Of a stretch of 36,926 bases of DNA, positions 10,896-21,218 are shown piece by piece. The position numbers and the translations under genes are program-made. The DNA is from Chryseobacterium gleum (GTDB lineage Bacteria; Bacteroidota; Bacteroidia; Flavobacteriales_D; Crocinitomicaceae): the NCBI GenBank assembly GCA_945877005.1, contig CAMCQL010000002.1:1-36926 (forward strand), given 5' to 3'. The notes under the pieces were generated by a model. That model was not told where the DNA came from, searched no databases, and worked only from the letters and a program-made list of their open reading frames with translations. The first letter of the stretch is position 1; each line of letters begins with the position of its first letter.

Positions 10896-12848
10896 ATGAG
10901 AAAAAAAATCTTTTTAGCTCTATGTGGCTTATTATCAATCTATACGTCTGCACAAGAAAACAATCCTATAGTTTTAGAAATAAATAATAAACCGATAACT
11001 AAATCTGAATTTTTAAAAGTTTATTTAAAAAACAATCCTAACCCGAAATTTGACAAAGTAGCTATTGATGAATATTTAAATTTATATAAAAAATTTAAAT
11101 TTAAAGTATTGGAAGCTCAACATCTTGGATATGATACTCTTCCAAATTTGAAAACAGAATTGGCAGGGTATCGAAAAACACTTTCACTACCCTACTTAAC
11201 CGATAAAATTGAAAATGAAAAGTTAATAACAGAATGTTATGAGAGATTAAAAAAAGAAATTAGGGCATCTCATATTCTAATTAAAATTGATGAAAATGCA
11301 CAACCTGCAGATACATTAGAAGCCTATAATAGAATCACTCAGTTAAAAAAGAAAATCGAAAAAGGAGCTGATTTTGGGGCTATTGCAAGAGAATACTCTG
11401 ACGATCCTTCAGCACAATATAACAATGGAGATTTAGGTTATTTCACAGCATTTCAAATGGTGTTTCAATTTGAAAATGCAGCATTCAATACAAAAATTGG
11501 TGAAATTTCTAATCCTATACGAACAAAATTTGGATTTCACATAATTAAAGCAACTGATTCAAGATCCGCAAAAGGCACTATGAAAGCTGCTCATATAATG
11601 ATCTCTGCGAATGAAAAATCAACAGATGAAGAAAAATTAAACGCAGAAAATAAAATCCAAGAAATATATGAAAAACTAAAAAAAGGAGAACCATTTGAAG
11701 AATTAGCTCAAAACTTTTCTGAAGATTTATCCTCTTCTGAAAAGGGTGGTATACTTCCAGAATTCGGAACGGGTACTACTACAAGAATGATTACCGAATT
11801 TGAAACAAATGCTTTTTCACTTGAAAAAGATAACGATTTCAGTGCCCCGTTTAAAACAGACTTTGGATTTCATATTGTAAAACGAATTCAGTTAACACCA
11901 TTAGCAAGTTTTGAAAAATTGAAAAAAGAAATTCAATCTAAAATAAATAGAGATGATCGTGTTCATCTATCTCAAAATCATTTTATTGAAAAATTGAAAA
12001 AAGAATATAATTATCAAGTTCTTTCAACTAAAGAACTAAAATGGTTTTATAAAAACATCGATACAAACTACTATAACGGTGGATGGACAGGAAATGGACT
12101 AACCACCAATAAAGAACTCTTTAAAATAGACCAAAAAGTATTTACCCAAAAAGAATTTTCAAATTATTTAGCTGAAAATTATAGACAAATTAGAAAAACA
12201 TCGATCAAACAACTTGTTAATGATCAATTCAAAAATTGGGTTAATTTTGAATTATTAGCTTTTGAAAAGTCACAATTAGAAGTTAAATATCCTGATTTTA
12301 AAACGTTAATGCAAGAATACCACGATGGAGTTCTATTGTATGAAATCATGACGGATTTAATCTGGAATAAAGCATCATTAGATACAATTGGATTGAATAC
12401 TTATTTTGAAGCAAATAAAAATAAGTACATGTGGAAAGAACGTATCAACGCAACTGTCTACGAATGTGGTAGTCAAAAAATAGCAGATAAAGTCGTGAAA
12501 TTATTAAAAAACGACACCATAAACTCAAGGCATGTACTTCAAATTATCAATGATACGTCTGAATTAAATTTGTCTGTAAAAACAAATTTATACGAAAAAG
12601 AAAATACTGCATTTCTTAAAAATACAACTTTGAAAAAAGGAGTTAACTTACCTTATCAGCATGGACTTAAAATTTACGTGGTAAAAGTGGATGAAATTAT
12701 ACCTCCCTCTGCAAAATTATTGAATGAAACAAAAGGATTAGTAATAACAGATTATCAAAATTATTTAGAGCAAACTTGGCTTGAAGAACTTTCAAAAAAG
12801 TACAGCTTTAAAGTGATTGAAGAAAATATCTATAATCTACAAAATTAA
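10896..12848 (+). CDS. Peptidylprolyl isomerase with two parvulin (PpiC) domains
   Basis: Signal peptide; ASHILIKIDENAQPADTLEAYNRI...FGAIAREYSDDPSAQYNNGDLGYFTAFQMVFQFENAAFNTKIGEISNPIRTKFGFHIIK and a second copy AAHIMISANEKS...FEELAQNFSEDLSSSEKGGILPEFGTG...TDFGFHIVK. Confidence 0.9.
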   Translation: MRKKIFLALCGLLSIYTSAQENNPIVLEINNKPITKSEFLKVYLKNNPNPKFDKVAIDEYLNLYKKFKFKVLEAQHLGYDTLPNLKTELAGYRKTLSLPYLTDKIENEKLITECYERLKKEIRASHILIKIDENAQPADTLEAYNRITQLKKKIEKGADFGAIAREYSDDPSAQYNNGDLGYFTAFQMVFQFENAAFNTKIGEISNPIRTKFGFHIIKATDSRSAKGTMKAAHIMISANEKSTDEEKLNAENKIQEIYEKLKKGEPFEELAQNFSEDLSSSEKGGILPEFGTGTTTRMITEFETNAFSLEKDNDFSAPFKTDFGFHIVKRIQLTPLASFEKLKKEIQSKINRDDRVHLSQNHFIEKLKKEYNYQVLSTKELKWFYKNIDTNYYNGGWTGNGLTTNKELFKIDQKVFTQKEFSNYLAENYRQIRKTSIKQLVNDQFKNWVNFELLAFEKSQLEVKYPDFKTLMQEYHDGVLLYEIMTDLIWNKASLDTIGLNTYFEANKNKYMWKERINATVYECGSQKIADKVVKLLKNDTINSRHVLQIINDTSELNLSVKTNLYEKENTAFLKNTTLKKGVNLPYQHGLKIYVVKVDEIIPPSAKLLNETKGLVITDYQNYLEQTWLEELSKKYSFKVIEENIYNLQN

Positions 12849-14194
12849 TGAGAATTTTAATTATTACACTAATCTTACTTTTTTCAATATCTAATAGTTT
12901 TTCTCAGAAAAGTATTGTTGTTGACAAAATAATAGCTCAAATAGGCGAAAATATAATTCTAAAATCTGACATTGAAACTCAAAAAAATCAGTTAAAAAGT
13001 GATAATATCAAACTAAATTCTACTACAAATTGCTCAATACTAGAAAGTTTACTGATTCAAAATTTACTATTAAATCAAGCAGAAATAGATAGTATAAAAA
13101 TAACTGACAATCAAGTTGACTCAGAAATGGAAAACAGAATCAGAGTCATTGAAAATCAGATTGGGGGTAGACAAAAGATGGAAGAATTCTACAAAAAAAC
13201 AATTACTCAGATTAAAAATGAATTTCGACCTATTATAAAAAAAAGGTTGATGACAGAAGAAATGCAACGACAAATTTCCAATGGAATAACTATTTCTCCT
13301 AAGGAAATAGAAATATATTTTAACACACTTGTAACGGATAGTATCCCTTTAATTAATTCAAAATTAAGCTTCCAACAAATTGTAGTTTTCCCAGAAATAA
13401 CTAAAGAAGATAAACAAAATGCTATTAATAAACTTAAAGAAATTCGTGAGAAAATCATTGTAGGAAAAAGTTTTGATGCGCAAGCAAGAATACATTCTCA
13501 AGATCCTGGAAGTGCAGCCCAAGGAGGGAAAATCACTGCCAGTAGAGGGATGATGGTCGCGCCATTTGAAGCAACTGCATTCAGTTTAAAAGAAGGTGAA
13601 ATAAGTGATGTATTTGAAACAGATTATGGATACCATATTATCCAGTTAATTGATAGAAAAGGTGATGATTATACTTGCAGGCACATTCTAATTGTCCCTG
13701 AATTCAACAGTATAAGCCTATCAAAAGCGAGTACTCAAATTGAAGAATGTTATAAAAAACTTAAAGAAAATCAATTAACCTGGGATGAATCAGTAACTAC
13801 TTACTCAAACGATCTCAACACAAAACAAAACAAAGGAATAATTTCAAATCCAATAACTGGAGAAAATACTTGGAGTATGGAAGAATTAAATCAAATTGAT
13901 CAACAAATTTATCTTCTTACTGATGCTTTAGAAAAAGGTGATATTACAAAACCTTCAATGTACTTTGACATGAATGAAAAAAAACAAGGAATACGAATAG
14001 TTCGATTAGCAGAACGAACCTTACCACACAGAGCTAACCTGAAGGATGATTACACATTGATTCAAAAAGCATGTGAACATTCAAAAAAAGAAAAAGTTTT
14101 TTCAAAATGGATCAGCGATAAAATATACAATGCATTTATAAGAATAGACGAGGAGTTTACATCATGTAATTACAAATACAACTGGAAAAAATAA
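12848..14194 (+). CDS. surA: SurA-like periplasmic peptidylprolyl isomerase
   Basis: Signal peptide, SurA N-terminal IVVDKIIAQIGENIILKSDIETQ, parvulin FDAQARIHSQDPGSAAQGGKITASRGMMVAPFEATAFSLKEGEISDVFETDYGYHIIQLIDRKGDDYTCRHIL; TAATG coupling with the upstream gene. Confidence 0.88.
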   Translation: MRILIITLILLFSISNSFSQKSIVVDKIIAQIGENIILKSDIETQKNQLKSDNIKLNSTTNCSILESLLIQNLLLNQAEIDSIKITDNQVDSEMENRIRVIENQIGGRQKMEEFYKKTITQIKNEFRPIIKKRLMTEEMQRQISNGITISPKEIEIYFNTLVTDSIPLINSKLSFQQIVVFPEITKEDKQNAINKLKEIREKIIVGKSFDAQARIHSQDPGSAAQGGKITASRGMMVAPFEATAFSLKEGEISDVFETDYGYHIIQLIDRKGDDYTCRHILIVPEFNSISLSKASTQIEECYKKLKENQLTWDESVTTYSNDLNTKQNKGIISNPITGENTWSMEELNQIDQQIYLLTDALEKGDITKPSMYFDMNEKKQGIRIVRLAERTLPHRANLKDDYTLIQKACEHSKKEKVFSKWISDKIYNAFIRIDEEFTSCNYKYNWKK

Positions 14195-14199
14195 ATAAA

Positions 14200-15153
14200 A
14201 TGCAAGATATTGATAGAGCAAATAAATTACGATCAGACTACCAAATTTTAAAGAATGAAATTCACAAAATTATTGTAGGTCAAGATGAGGTTGTAGACTT
14301 AGTTCTCATTGCAATCTTATCTCGTGGTCATGCATTGCTAGTAGGTGTTCCTGGATTAGCCAAAACATTATTAGTAAATACAATTGCACAAGCGTTAGGA
14401 CTTAATTTTAATCGAATTCAGTTTACACCAGATTTAATGCCTTCAGACATTATAGGTTCTGAAATATTAGACGAATCAAAAAACTTTAAATTTATAAAGG
14501 GACCATTATTTAGTAATATTATACTTGCTGACGAAATTAACCGTACACCTCCAAAAACTCAAGCGGCATTATTAGAAGCAATGCAAGAAAAAAATGTTAC
14601 AGCAAGTGGTAATACCTATTCATTACCTCATCCATTTTTTGTTTTAGCAACTCAGAATCCAATTGAACAAGAAGGAACCTATCCACTTCCTGAAGCACAA
14701 CTTGATAGATTCATGTTCAACATATGGGTTGATTACCCCTCTTATAATGAAGAACTTGCTATTGTTAGAGCAACAACAGAAGACCAACTTATTGAAGTAA
14801 ATCAAGTGTTGAATGAGGAAGAAATAATAGAACATCAAAATTTGATAAGAAAAATTCCAGTTACAGACCATGTATTAGAATATGCGGTTAAATTAGTCGC
14901 AAAAACAAGAAAAGATGGTTTATTTGCTACCGAAATCACTAAAAACTATCTCTCATGGGGAGCAGGACCTCGTGCATCTCAGTTTCTAATAATTGGAGCA
15001 AAATGTCATGCTGTTTTACAAGGGAAATTATCACCAGATATAGAAGATGTTCAAGCAGTTGCTAAATCGATTTTAAGACATCGCTTAGTCAGAAACTATA
15101 GGGCTGAAGCAGAAGGTTATACCATGGATAAAATCATTGAATCGTTGCTTTAA
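14200..15153 (+). CDS. MoxR family AAA+ ATPase
   Basis: IVGQDEVVDLVLIAILSRGHALLVGVPGLAKTLLVNTIAQALG...ILADEINRTPPKTQAALLEAMQEKNVTASG...FFVLATQNPIEQEGTYPLPEAQLDRFMF. Confidence 0.95.
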   Translation: MQDIDRANKLRSDYQILKNEIHKIIVGQDEVVDLVLIAILSRGHALLVGVPGLAKTLLVNTIAQALGLNFNRIQFTPDLMPSDIIGSEILDESKNFKFIKGPLFSNIILADEINRTPPKTQAALLEAMQEKNVTASGNTYSLPHPFFVLATQNPIEQEGTYPLPEAQLDRFMFNIWVDYPSYNEELAIVRATTEDQLIEVNQVLNEEEIIEHQNLIRKIPVTDHVLEYAVKLVAKTRKDGLFATEITKNYLSWGAGPRASQFLIIGAKCHAVLQGKLSPDIEDVQAVAKSILRHRLVRNYRAEAEGYTMDKIIESLL

Positions 15154-15178
15154 TTTCCACTTATAGCTTACAACTAAA

Positions 15179-16048
15179 ATGAATTCGAATGAAATTGAAT
15201 CACTGATTAACCTTTTGGACGATCCAGATGAAAATATATTTCAACACATACAAGAAAAGCTAATTCAAAGTGGTAAAGAAATTGTACCCCTTCTAGAAAA
15301 ATATTGGGAAGAAAATAAATATAACACCCTTTTTTTAGAGCGAATTGAAACACTCATTGATATTATTCAATTTAACGAGATAATTGAAGAACTTAAAAAA
15401 TGGGTTTCTACAGAGAATAAAATTTTAGATGGGTGGATCATTTTAACTAAATGGCAATTTCCTGGAATAAATAAAAGTCAGATCAAGGAAAAGATTGAAG
15501 AAATTAAAAATGATGTTTGGATTGAAATTAAAGAAAAAAAAACTGCTCAAGAGATAATTCTAACTTTTAATAAAGTTTTTTATACTCATTACAAATTTAA
15601 AGGCAATACTAAAAATTATAATTCTCCAATTAATTCATTTATTCATACAGTTTTAGAAACTAAACATGGCAACCCATTAAGTTTGTCGATTTTATACAGT
15701 TCAATTGCTCAAATGCTTCATATTCCAATTTATGGTGTCAACCTACCAAATCATTTCATTTTAGCGTATGTTGATCCGGATTTACCTTCAAAAGATTACG
15801 AAAGTATAACAAAATCAAATATTCTATTTTATATAAATGCGTTTTCAAATGGAGTAATATTGAATGAAAAAGACATTCTAATTTTTTTAAAAGAACTTCA
15901 AATAGAACCTATTGAAAGTTTTTTTGTCCCCTGTTCGAAGAAAACCATTTTACTTAGAATAATTTCAAATTTAATTGCCTCTTATCAACAATTAGGAAAT
16001 AAAAGAAAAGTTGAACAATTAATTCAACTGAAACACATATTTGATTGA
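15179..16048 (+). CDS. SirB1/transglutaminase-like (Transglut_core2) family protein
   Basis: FIHTVLETKHGNPLSLSILYSSIAQMLHIPIYGVNLPNHFILAYVD, the SirB1-family core pattern. Confidence 0.8.
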   Translation: MNSNEIESLINLLDDPDENIFQHIQEKLIQSGKEIVPLLEKYWEENKYNTLFLERIETLIDIIQFNEIIEELKKWVSTENKILDGWIILTKWQFPGINKSQIKEKIEEIKNDVWIEIKEKKTAQEIILTFNKVFYTHYKFKGNTKNYNSPINSFIHTVLETKHGNPLSLSILYSSIAQMLHIPIYGVNLPNHFILAYVDPDLPSKDYESITKSNILFYINAFSNGVILNEKDILIFLKELQIEPIESFFVPCSKKTILLRIISNLIASYQQLGNKRKVEQLIQLKHIFD

Positions 16049-16065
16049 GGGTAATCTGAGCAAAG

Positions 16066-16118
16066 ACATTTTATAATATAAGAGCTGTTGTAAATTCAGC
16101 CCTTATATTGTAAAATGT
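16066..16118. terminator. Long inverted repeat between convergent genes, probable bidirectional terminator
   Basis: ACATTTTATAATATAAGAGCTG - TTGTAAATT - CAGCCCTTATATTGTAAAATGT: 22-bp stem with one A/C mismatch and one T-G pair; GC-rich apex flanked by AT-rich arms. Confidence 0.65.
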
Positions 16119-16120
16119 AA

Positions 16121-18358
16121 TTATCTTTCTAAGTGTATTGAAAGAGCGTTGTCATAAATATCTTTTGCTTCATGACAGAATCCATAATGATCATCATCAA
16201 TAACAAATTTACCTTTTGTAACATGTCCTAAAAGAGTGAAATTAACTCCAGAAGCTAACATAAATTCAATAAAATCTTCTTCTTTTTCTTCAGTAACTGT
16301 AACTACTGCTCTACCTTGAGATTCACCAAATAAAAAGGCATCTTCACGAATCTCAGAATCTGTTACAATATCAAAACCTAACCCTCTAGGGAAAGACATT
16401 TCTGCCAAAGTAATAAAAAGTCCACCATCTGAACAATCGTGAACAGCATTTACGTATTTATTTATGATCAATCCCTGAATTCCTTTATGTAATTCAAATT
16501 CATTTTCAAGATCAAAATGTGGTGCAGGAGAAGCTGCGATTTTATGGTAAGAAGCAAGATATTCTGAGGAAGCAATATCTTCAATAATATCACCTAATAA
16601 AAAAATTAAATCTCCTTTTTGTTTAAAATCAAGCGTCATCAAATTCGCTTTATCCTCTATAACCCCTATCATTCCAATAGTTGGTGTAGGGAAAACCGGC
16701 ACCTCTACTCCACCAATCACTGATTGATTATAAAAAGACACGTTTCCGCCAGTAACTGGGGTTGCATATTTTAAACATGCAGTTGACATCCCTTTTATAG
16801 CGCCAACAAATTGCCAAAATGATTCAGGATTGTATGGATTACCGAAATTTAAACAGTTGGTAATTGCACTTGGAATACCACCTGCACAACTAATATTTCT
16901 TGCTGCTTCAGAAACAGCAATCATAGTACCTACTTCAGGATCTGCATTCACATAGCGTGAATTACAATCAACAGTCATTGCCAAAGCTTTATTTGAACCT
17001 TTAATGTTCACAACTCCAGCATCTGAAGGTTGATTTGTAACCATATTTTTGGTCCCCACCATTGAGTCATATTGTTCGTAAACCCAACGTTTAGAAGCGA
17101 TGTTCGGATGTTGTAATAAAAATAAAGCAACCTCTTTTAAATCTTCAGGTTGTTGAATTTGATCAATTGTAAATTTCTTAAATTCTGCATAATAAGCAGG
17201 CTCAGTATATTCTCGTTGATACTGTGGAGCACCACCACCCAAAACAAGAGATTCTGCTGGTACATCCCCAACTAATTCTCCATTCATATAATAACGAATC
17301 CTCCCTGTATCAGTTACAGTTCCAATTTCTTCTGCATGTAAATCCCATTTATCAAAAATAGACTTCACAACTTGTTCTTGGCCTTTTTTAACAACAACCA
17401 ACATACGTTCTTGCGATTCAGATAAAAGAATTTCATAGGGCAACATATTATCTTGTCTTGTAGGCACTTTATCTAAATAAATTTCCATCCCAACACCTCC
17501 AGCTGCACTCATTTCACAAGTAGAACATGTAATACCCGCTGCCCCCATATCTTGCATACCGACAATTGCATCAGTATCTGCTAATTCCATCGTTGCTTCC
17601 AATAAAAGTTTTTCTTGGAAAGGATCACCTACTTGAACAGAAGGCAAATCTGAAGCAGACTCCTCTGTGATATCTTTAGATGCAAAAGCAGCACCAGCAA
17701 TCCCATCTTTACCTGTAGCAGAACCTACAATATAAACTGGATTTCCTGGACCTTTAGCTTTTGCCGAAATTACTTTTTTAGTGTCAATTAATCCAGCTGA
17801 AAAAGCATTCACTAATGGGTTTTGATTGTAGGAGCTATCAAAAAACACTTCACCACCAACAATTGGAATACCAAACGAGTTTCCATAATCTCCAATACCT
17901 TTAACAACTCCTTTCACCAACCATTTTGTTCGATCAGAGTTGATATCTCCAAATCGTAATGAATTTAATTGAGCGATGGGTCTTGCTCCCATTGTAAATA
18001 TATCTCTATTGATACCTCCAACTCCAGTCGCAGCTCCTTGATAAGGTTCTAACGCACTTGGGTGATTGTGAGACTCAATCTTAAATACACATCCAATACC
18101 ATCACCTAAATCAACAAGTCCTGCATTTTCCTCACCTGCCTTAACTAGCATGTGTGGACCATCTTTAGGGAGTTGTTTTAACCAATAAATAGAGTTTTTA
18201 TAAGAACAGTGTTCTGACCACATAACAGAATAGACACTTGTTTCTGTGAAATTTGGGGTACGTCCCAAAATGTCTTTTATCATTTCAAACTCATCAGCTC
18301 TAAGTCCAAGCTCTATTGCTTGATCTAAGGTTGCTTCTTGTTGTAAGGTACTTTCCAT
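16121..18358 (-). CDS. purL: Phosphoribosylformylglycinamidine synthase subunit II (FGAM synthase)
   Basis: SVMWSEHCSYKNSIYWLKQLP, VKAGEENAGLVDLGDGIGCVFKIESHNHPSALEPYQGAATGVGGINRD, MQDMGAAGITCSTCEM, VHDCSDGGLFITLAEM; start at MESTLQQ (18358) is more likely than the track start at 18412. Confidence 0.96.
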   Translation of the reverse strand: MESTLQQEATLDQAIELGLRADEFEMIKDILGRTPNFTETSVYSVMWSEHCSYKNSIYWLKQLPKDGPHMLVKAGEENAGLVDLGDGIGCVFKIESHNHPSALEPYQGAATGVGGINRDIFTMGARPIAQLNSLRFGDINSDRTKWLVKGVVKGIGDYGNSFGIPIVGGEVFFDSSYNQNPLVNAFSAGLIDTKKVISAKAKGPGNPVYIVGSATGKDGIAGAAFASKDITEESASDLPSVQVGDPFQEKLLLEATMELADTDAIVGMQDMGAAGITCSTCEMSAAGGVGMEIYLDKVPTRQDNMLPYEILLSESQERMLVVVKKGQEQVVKSIFDKWDLHAEEIGTVTDTGRIRYYMNGELVGDVPAESLVLGGGAPQYQREYTEPAYYAEFKKFTIDQIQQPEDLKEVALFLLQHPNIASKRWVYEQYDSMVGTKNMVTNQPSDAGVVNIKGSNKALAMTVDCNSRYVNADPEVGTMIAVSEAARNISCAGGIPSAITNCLNFGNPYNPESFWQFVGAIKGMSTACLKYATPVTGGNVSFYNQSVIGGVEVPVFPTPTIGMIGVIEDKANLMTLDFKQKGDLIFLLGDIIEDIASSEYLASYHKIAASPAPHFDLENEFELHKGIQGLIINKYVNAVHDCSDGGLFITLAEMSFPRGLGFDIVTDSEIREDAFLFGESQGRAVVTVTEEKEEDFIEFMLASGVNFTLLGHVTKGKFVIDDDHYGFCHEAKDIYDNALSIHLER

Positions 18359-18523
18359 AGTATTTGTAATTGAGAAACAAAAATAAGCATAAGGAAGATT
18401 AAATAAATACATTTTATATGAAAATACGTATTATGGATTCAAAATAATATTGAATTTATATTTGTGATATGAATTACGTTCAAAAAAATAAATAACTATC
18501 ATTGCATCTCTAACATCAATCAT

Positions 18524-19810
18524 TTGGAATTTATTCTATTTTTTGCTGTATTTCTATTTCTATTAATTAGTTTTAATAAATGGAATTTACTGAAATTTGA
18601 AGAAATTTCACCGCTAACTTTACAACTTATCTTTCTCATAAAATTAGGCATTGTATTTTTCGGTATCTATTTTTTTAGTAATTACAAAGGTTATGGTGAA
18701 AGCTCAGACATCTACTCATTTTTTAATGCAGCAATAAAAACGTCAAAAACAATTTCAATCATCGATCAATTAAAAATTATTTGTCATATCAGTCCATCAA
18801 ATGCAGCAATCAGCTATTTAGATCATTTAACCTATTGGAGAAAAGATTTTGACTACGGATTACCCAATGACAATCAAACAATGATTAAATTCAGTCTTTT
18901 TCTATCCGTAATTGGAATCAACAACTACCCTACACATGCACTAATTTCAACTTATCTTGGTTACTTTGGTATACTTATGGTTTTTAAGTCGCTTTATAAT
19001 TCTTCAAAAAAAACTTTATTTAACCTTCTATTCATCACATTATCACCAACTTTATTGTTTTTTAGTTCAGGGATTTATAAAGAAAGCCTTCTAATTCTTT
19101 ACATCGGAGTTTTAGTAAAAATAGTAACATCAAATTTGAAGTTTACATACCTCATTGCATTCTTATTTGTATATTACCTATTTCCAATTAAACCTTATTT
19201 TTTTATAATAATTACTCCTTCAATTCTTGTTTTACTGTTCTCAAAATATTTCAACTTAAGAAAACCATTTTTAATTCAATGTATTGTGTATTTAGGTTTA
19301 TTTTTCACCTTCACCATTTATTCTAGCATTCAAGAAAAAAAAATAGCTAAAGATGATGTCAAGTATGGAAAAATATTTGATCCTATAAAAATGATGACCT
19401 ATAAACAAGATGATTTTTTAGATGACGGGCTAGAAAAAAGTTCGAAAATGAACAAAACACTAATGGTTTTAGAAAAAAACAACACAAACATTTACAAAGC
19501 AATACCTATAGGACTTTTCAGCGGGTGGTTGCACCCTTCCATTTTTAATGTTTTAAAAAAAACATTTCTCCCTTTTGCTGTTGAGTACACGATCATCTTC
19601 TCCTTGATACTCATATTTGTTATACAAACTGTTCAAAAAAAAATAATCTTTAATTCAGAAACTGCTTTTGTTTTAACCATTTGTATTGTTTACAGTACCT
19701 TTATTGGAATTACCTCTCCAATAATTGGGAACCTAATTCGTTTTAAAACACCAATAATGCCTTTTTTCTATTATTTAATTAGTCTTATCCAGTTTAAAAG
19801 ATCTTTGTAA
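18524..19810 (+). CDS. Polytopic membrane protein of unknown function, paralogue 1 of 3 (TTG start)
   Basis: Many TM segments; shares DIYSFFNAA, YWRKDFDYGLPNDNQT, LSPTLLFFSSGIYKES and SPIIGNLIRFKTPIMP with the two following ORFs. Confidence 0.8.
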   Translation: MEFILFFAVFLFLLISFNKWNLLKFEEISPLTLQLIFLIKLGIVFFGIYFFSNYKGYGESSDIYSFFNAAIKTSKTISIIDQLKIICHISPSNAAISYLDHLTYWRKDFDYGLPNDNQTMIKFSLFLSVIGINNYPTHALISTYLGYFGILMVFKSLYNSSKKTLFNLLFITLSPTLLFFSSGIYKESLLILYIGVLVKIVTSNLKFTYLIAFLFVYYLFPIKPYFFIIITPSILVLLFSKYFNLRKPFLIQCIVYLGLFFTFTIYSSIQEKKIAKDDVKYGKIFDPIKMMTYKQDDFLDDGLEKSSKMNKTLMVLEKNNTNIYKAIPIGLFSGWLHPSIFNVLKKTFLPFAVEYTIIFSLILIFVIQTVQKKIIFNSETAFVLTICIVYSTFIGITSPIIGNLIRFKTPIMPFFYYLISLIQFKRSL

Positions 19811-21183
19811 TGTTGGCCACATTTATTTTTTTTCTTTTCACTTTATTCTTCATTTATAAATCAAAATTCTTTGAAGTTTCTCCAATTTCTAAACAGCTGA
19901 TTGTAGTTGCTTACTTAATCAAACTGTTCTTTGCAGCTTTACTTTATTCATTGTACACCTTTTATTATAAAGACCTTAGCAAAAATGATATCTATAAATA
20001 TTATACAGATTCGAAAGTACTCGTTGATTTATTTTACCATTCACCGAAAGATTTTTTTTCTTTTTTAAACGGAAATGGATTAAGAGAATTAAAATTAATT
20101 TATTGGGAGAAAACAAATAGTTATGGTTTTTTTAATGACAATAAAACATTAATATTATTTCAGACATTTCTTGGGATTGTCACATTTAAATCCATTGGTG
20201 TAAACTTTGTTGTATTTACATTCATTTCATTTTCAAGTATATTCGCCTTGATTAAGTGTTTTGAACACTTTCAACTCAAACTATCAAAACTTACTTTCTT
20301 TTTGTTTTTTTTCTTTCCGAGTGTATTATTATGGAGTTCCGGCCCAACAAAAGAGTCTTTGATCCTAAGTAGCATCAATATAATTGTTTATCAATTAGTC
20401 AAATACAATTCATCAAAAAAAATAGTAAATCTTTTTTTAGGTATATTTTTCCTGTTTTGTTTACTTATTTCCAAAAACTACATGTTTGGCTTGTTTGTGA
20501 TTGCTGCTGGTGTCTACATTTTATGGATCTTGTTCCCCAAGATCCCACTTTCTTTTACCGGTTTTTTATATACGATAATTTTACTATTTAGCATTTTTAT
20601 CATTGACCTTGTGCATCCAGCACTGAAAGGAATTGATTTTGAGAAAAAAAAGAATGAACAAAGAAGTGTCTCTGAACAAAAAAAATTAAGCGGTGCCTAT
20701 CAACTTCAAGTTTCAGGTAAAACTTACAATTTACTAAATACTCTCAGCTTCAAGCAAAGAGATAACCTAATCGAGAGTCACGAAGAAAATGCGAATAGTA
20801 TTATTGCTATCAATAAAATAAATGGATCATTTTTAAACTTTTTAATCGCTTTTCCTATTGCAATTTGGAACGTTCTATTTTTTCCAAGTTGTCCTTCTGT
20901 TTTTATTGGATTTAAAGCAATCTATTATTTAGAAAATACCTTTTTATTAATGCTTCTATTCTATTCAGTATACAACTACAATAGAAGCAATCATCCTAAT
21001 CTAAAAAAAATGACGATATTTCTCTTTCTCTTTTCATTTTTGGTATTCGCTTTTCAAGGTATGATTACACCCGTACTTGGTAATTTATACCGATACAAAA
21101 GTGTTGTTATTCCCGTTTTATGCTTTGCATTAATTCTTTCGTCTAACGCTAAGCTATTTTTCTCTAAAACTAAAGACACATAA
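19810..21183 (+). CDS. Polytopic membrane protein of unknown function, paralogue 2 of 3
   Basis: DIYKYYTDSKVL, YWEKTNSYGFFNDNKT, FFPSVLLWSSGPTKES, TPVLGNLYRYKSVVIP; TAATG overlap with paralogue 1. Confidence 0.85.
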   Translation: MLATFIFFLFTLFFIYKSKFFEVSPISKQLIVVAYLIKLFFAALLYSLYTFYYKDLSKNDIYKYYTDSKVLVDLFYHSPKDFFSFLNGNGLRELKLIYWEKTNSYGFFNDNKTLILFQTFLGIVTFKSIGVNFVVFTFISFSSIFALIKCFEHFQLKLSKLTFFLFFFFPSVLLWSSGPTKESLILSSINIIVYQLVKYNSSKKIVNLFLGIFFLFCLLISKNYMFGLFVIAAGVYILWILFPKIPLSFTGFLYTIILLFSIFIIDLVHPALKGIDFEKKKNEQRSVSEQKKLSGAYQLQVSGKTYNLLNTLSFKQRDNLIESHEENANSIIAINKINGSFLNFLIAFPIAIWNVLFFPSCPSVFIGFKAIYYLENTFLLMLLFYSVYNYNRSNHPNLKKMTIFLFLFSFLVFAFQGMITPVLGNLYRYKSVVIPVLCFALILSSNAKLFFSKTKDT

Positions 21184-21193
21184 ATAGAGATGC

Positions 21194-21201
21194 TATATTT
21201 G
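21194..21201 (+). promoter_or_regulatory. Candidate internal -7 box upstream of paralogue 3
   Basis: TATATTTG (TAnnTTTG) 18 nt upstream of ATG 21219; no clear -33 box. Confidence 0.3.
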
Positions 21202-21218
21202 TATAAATTAGTTTTGAA

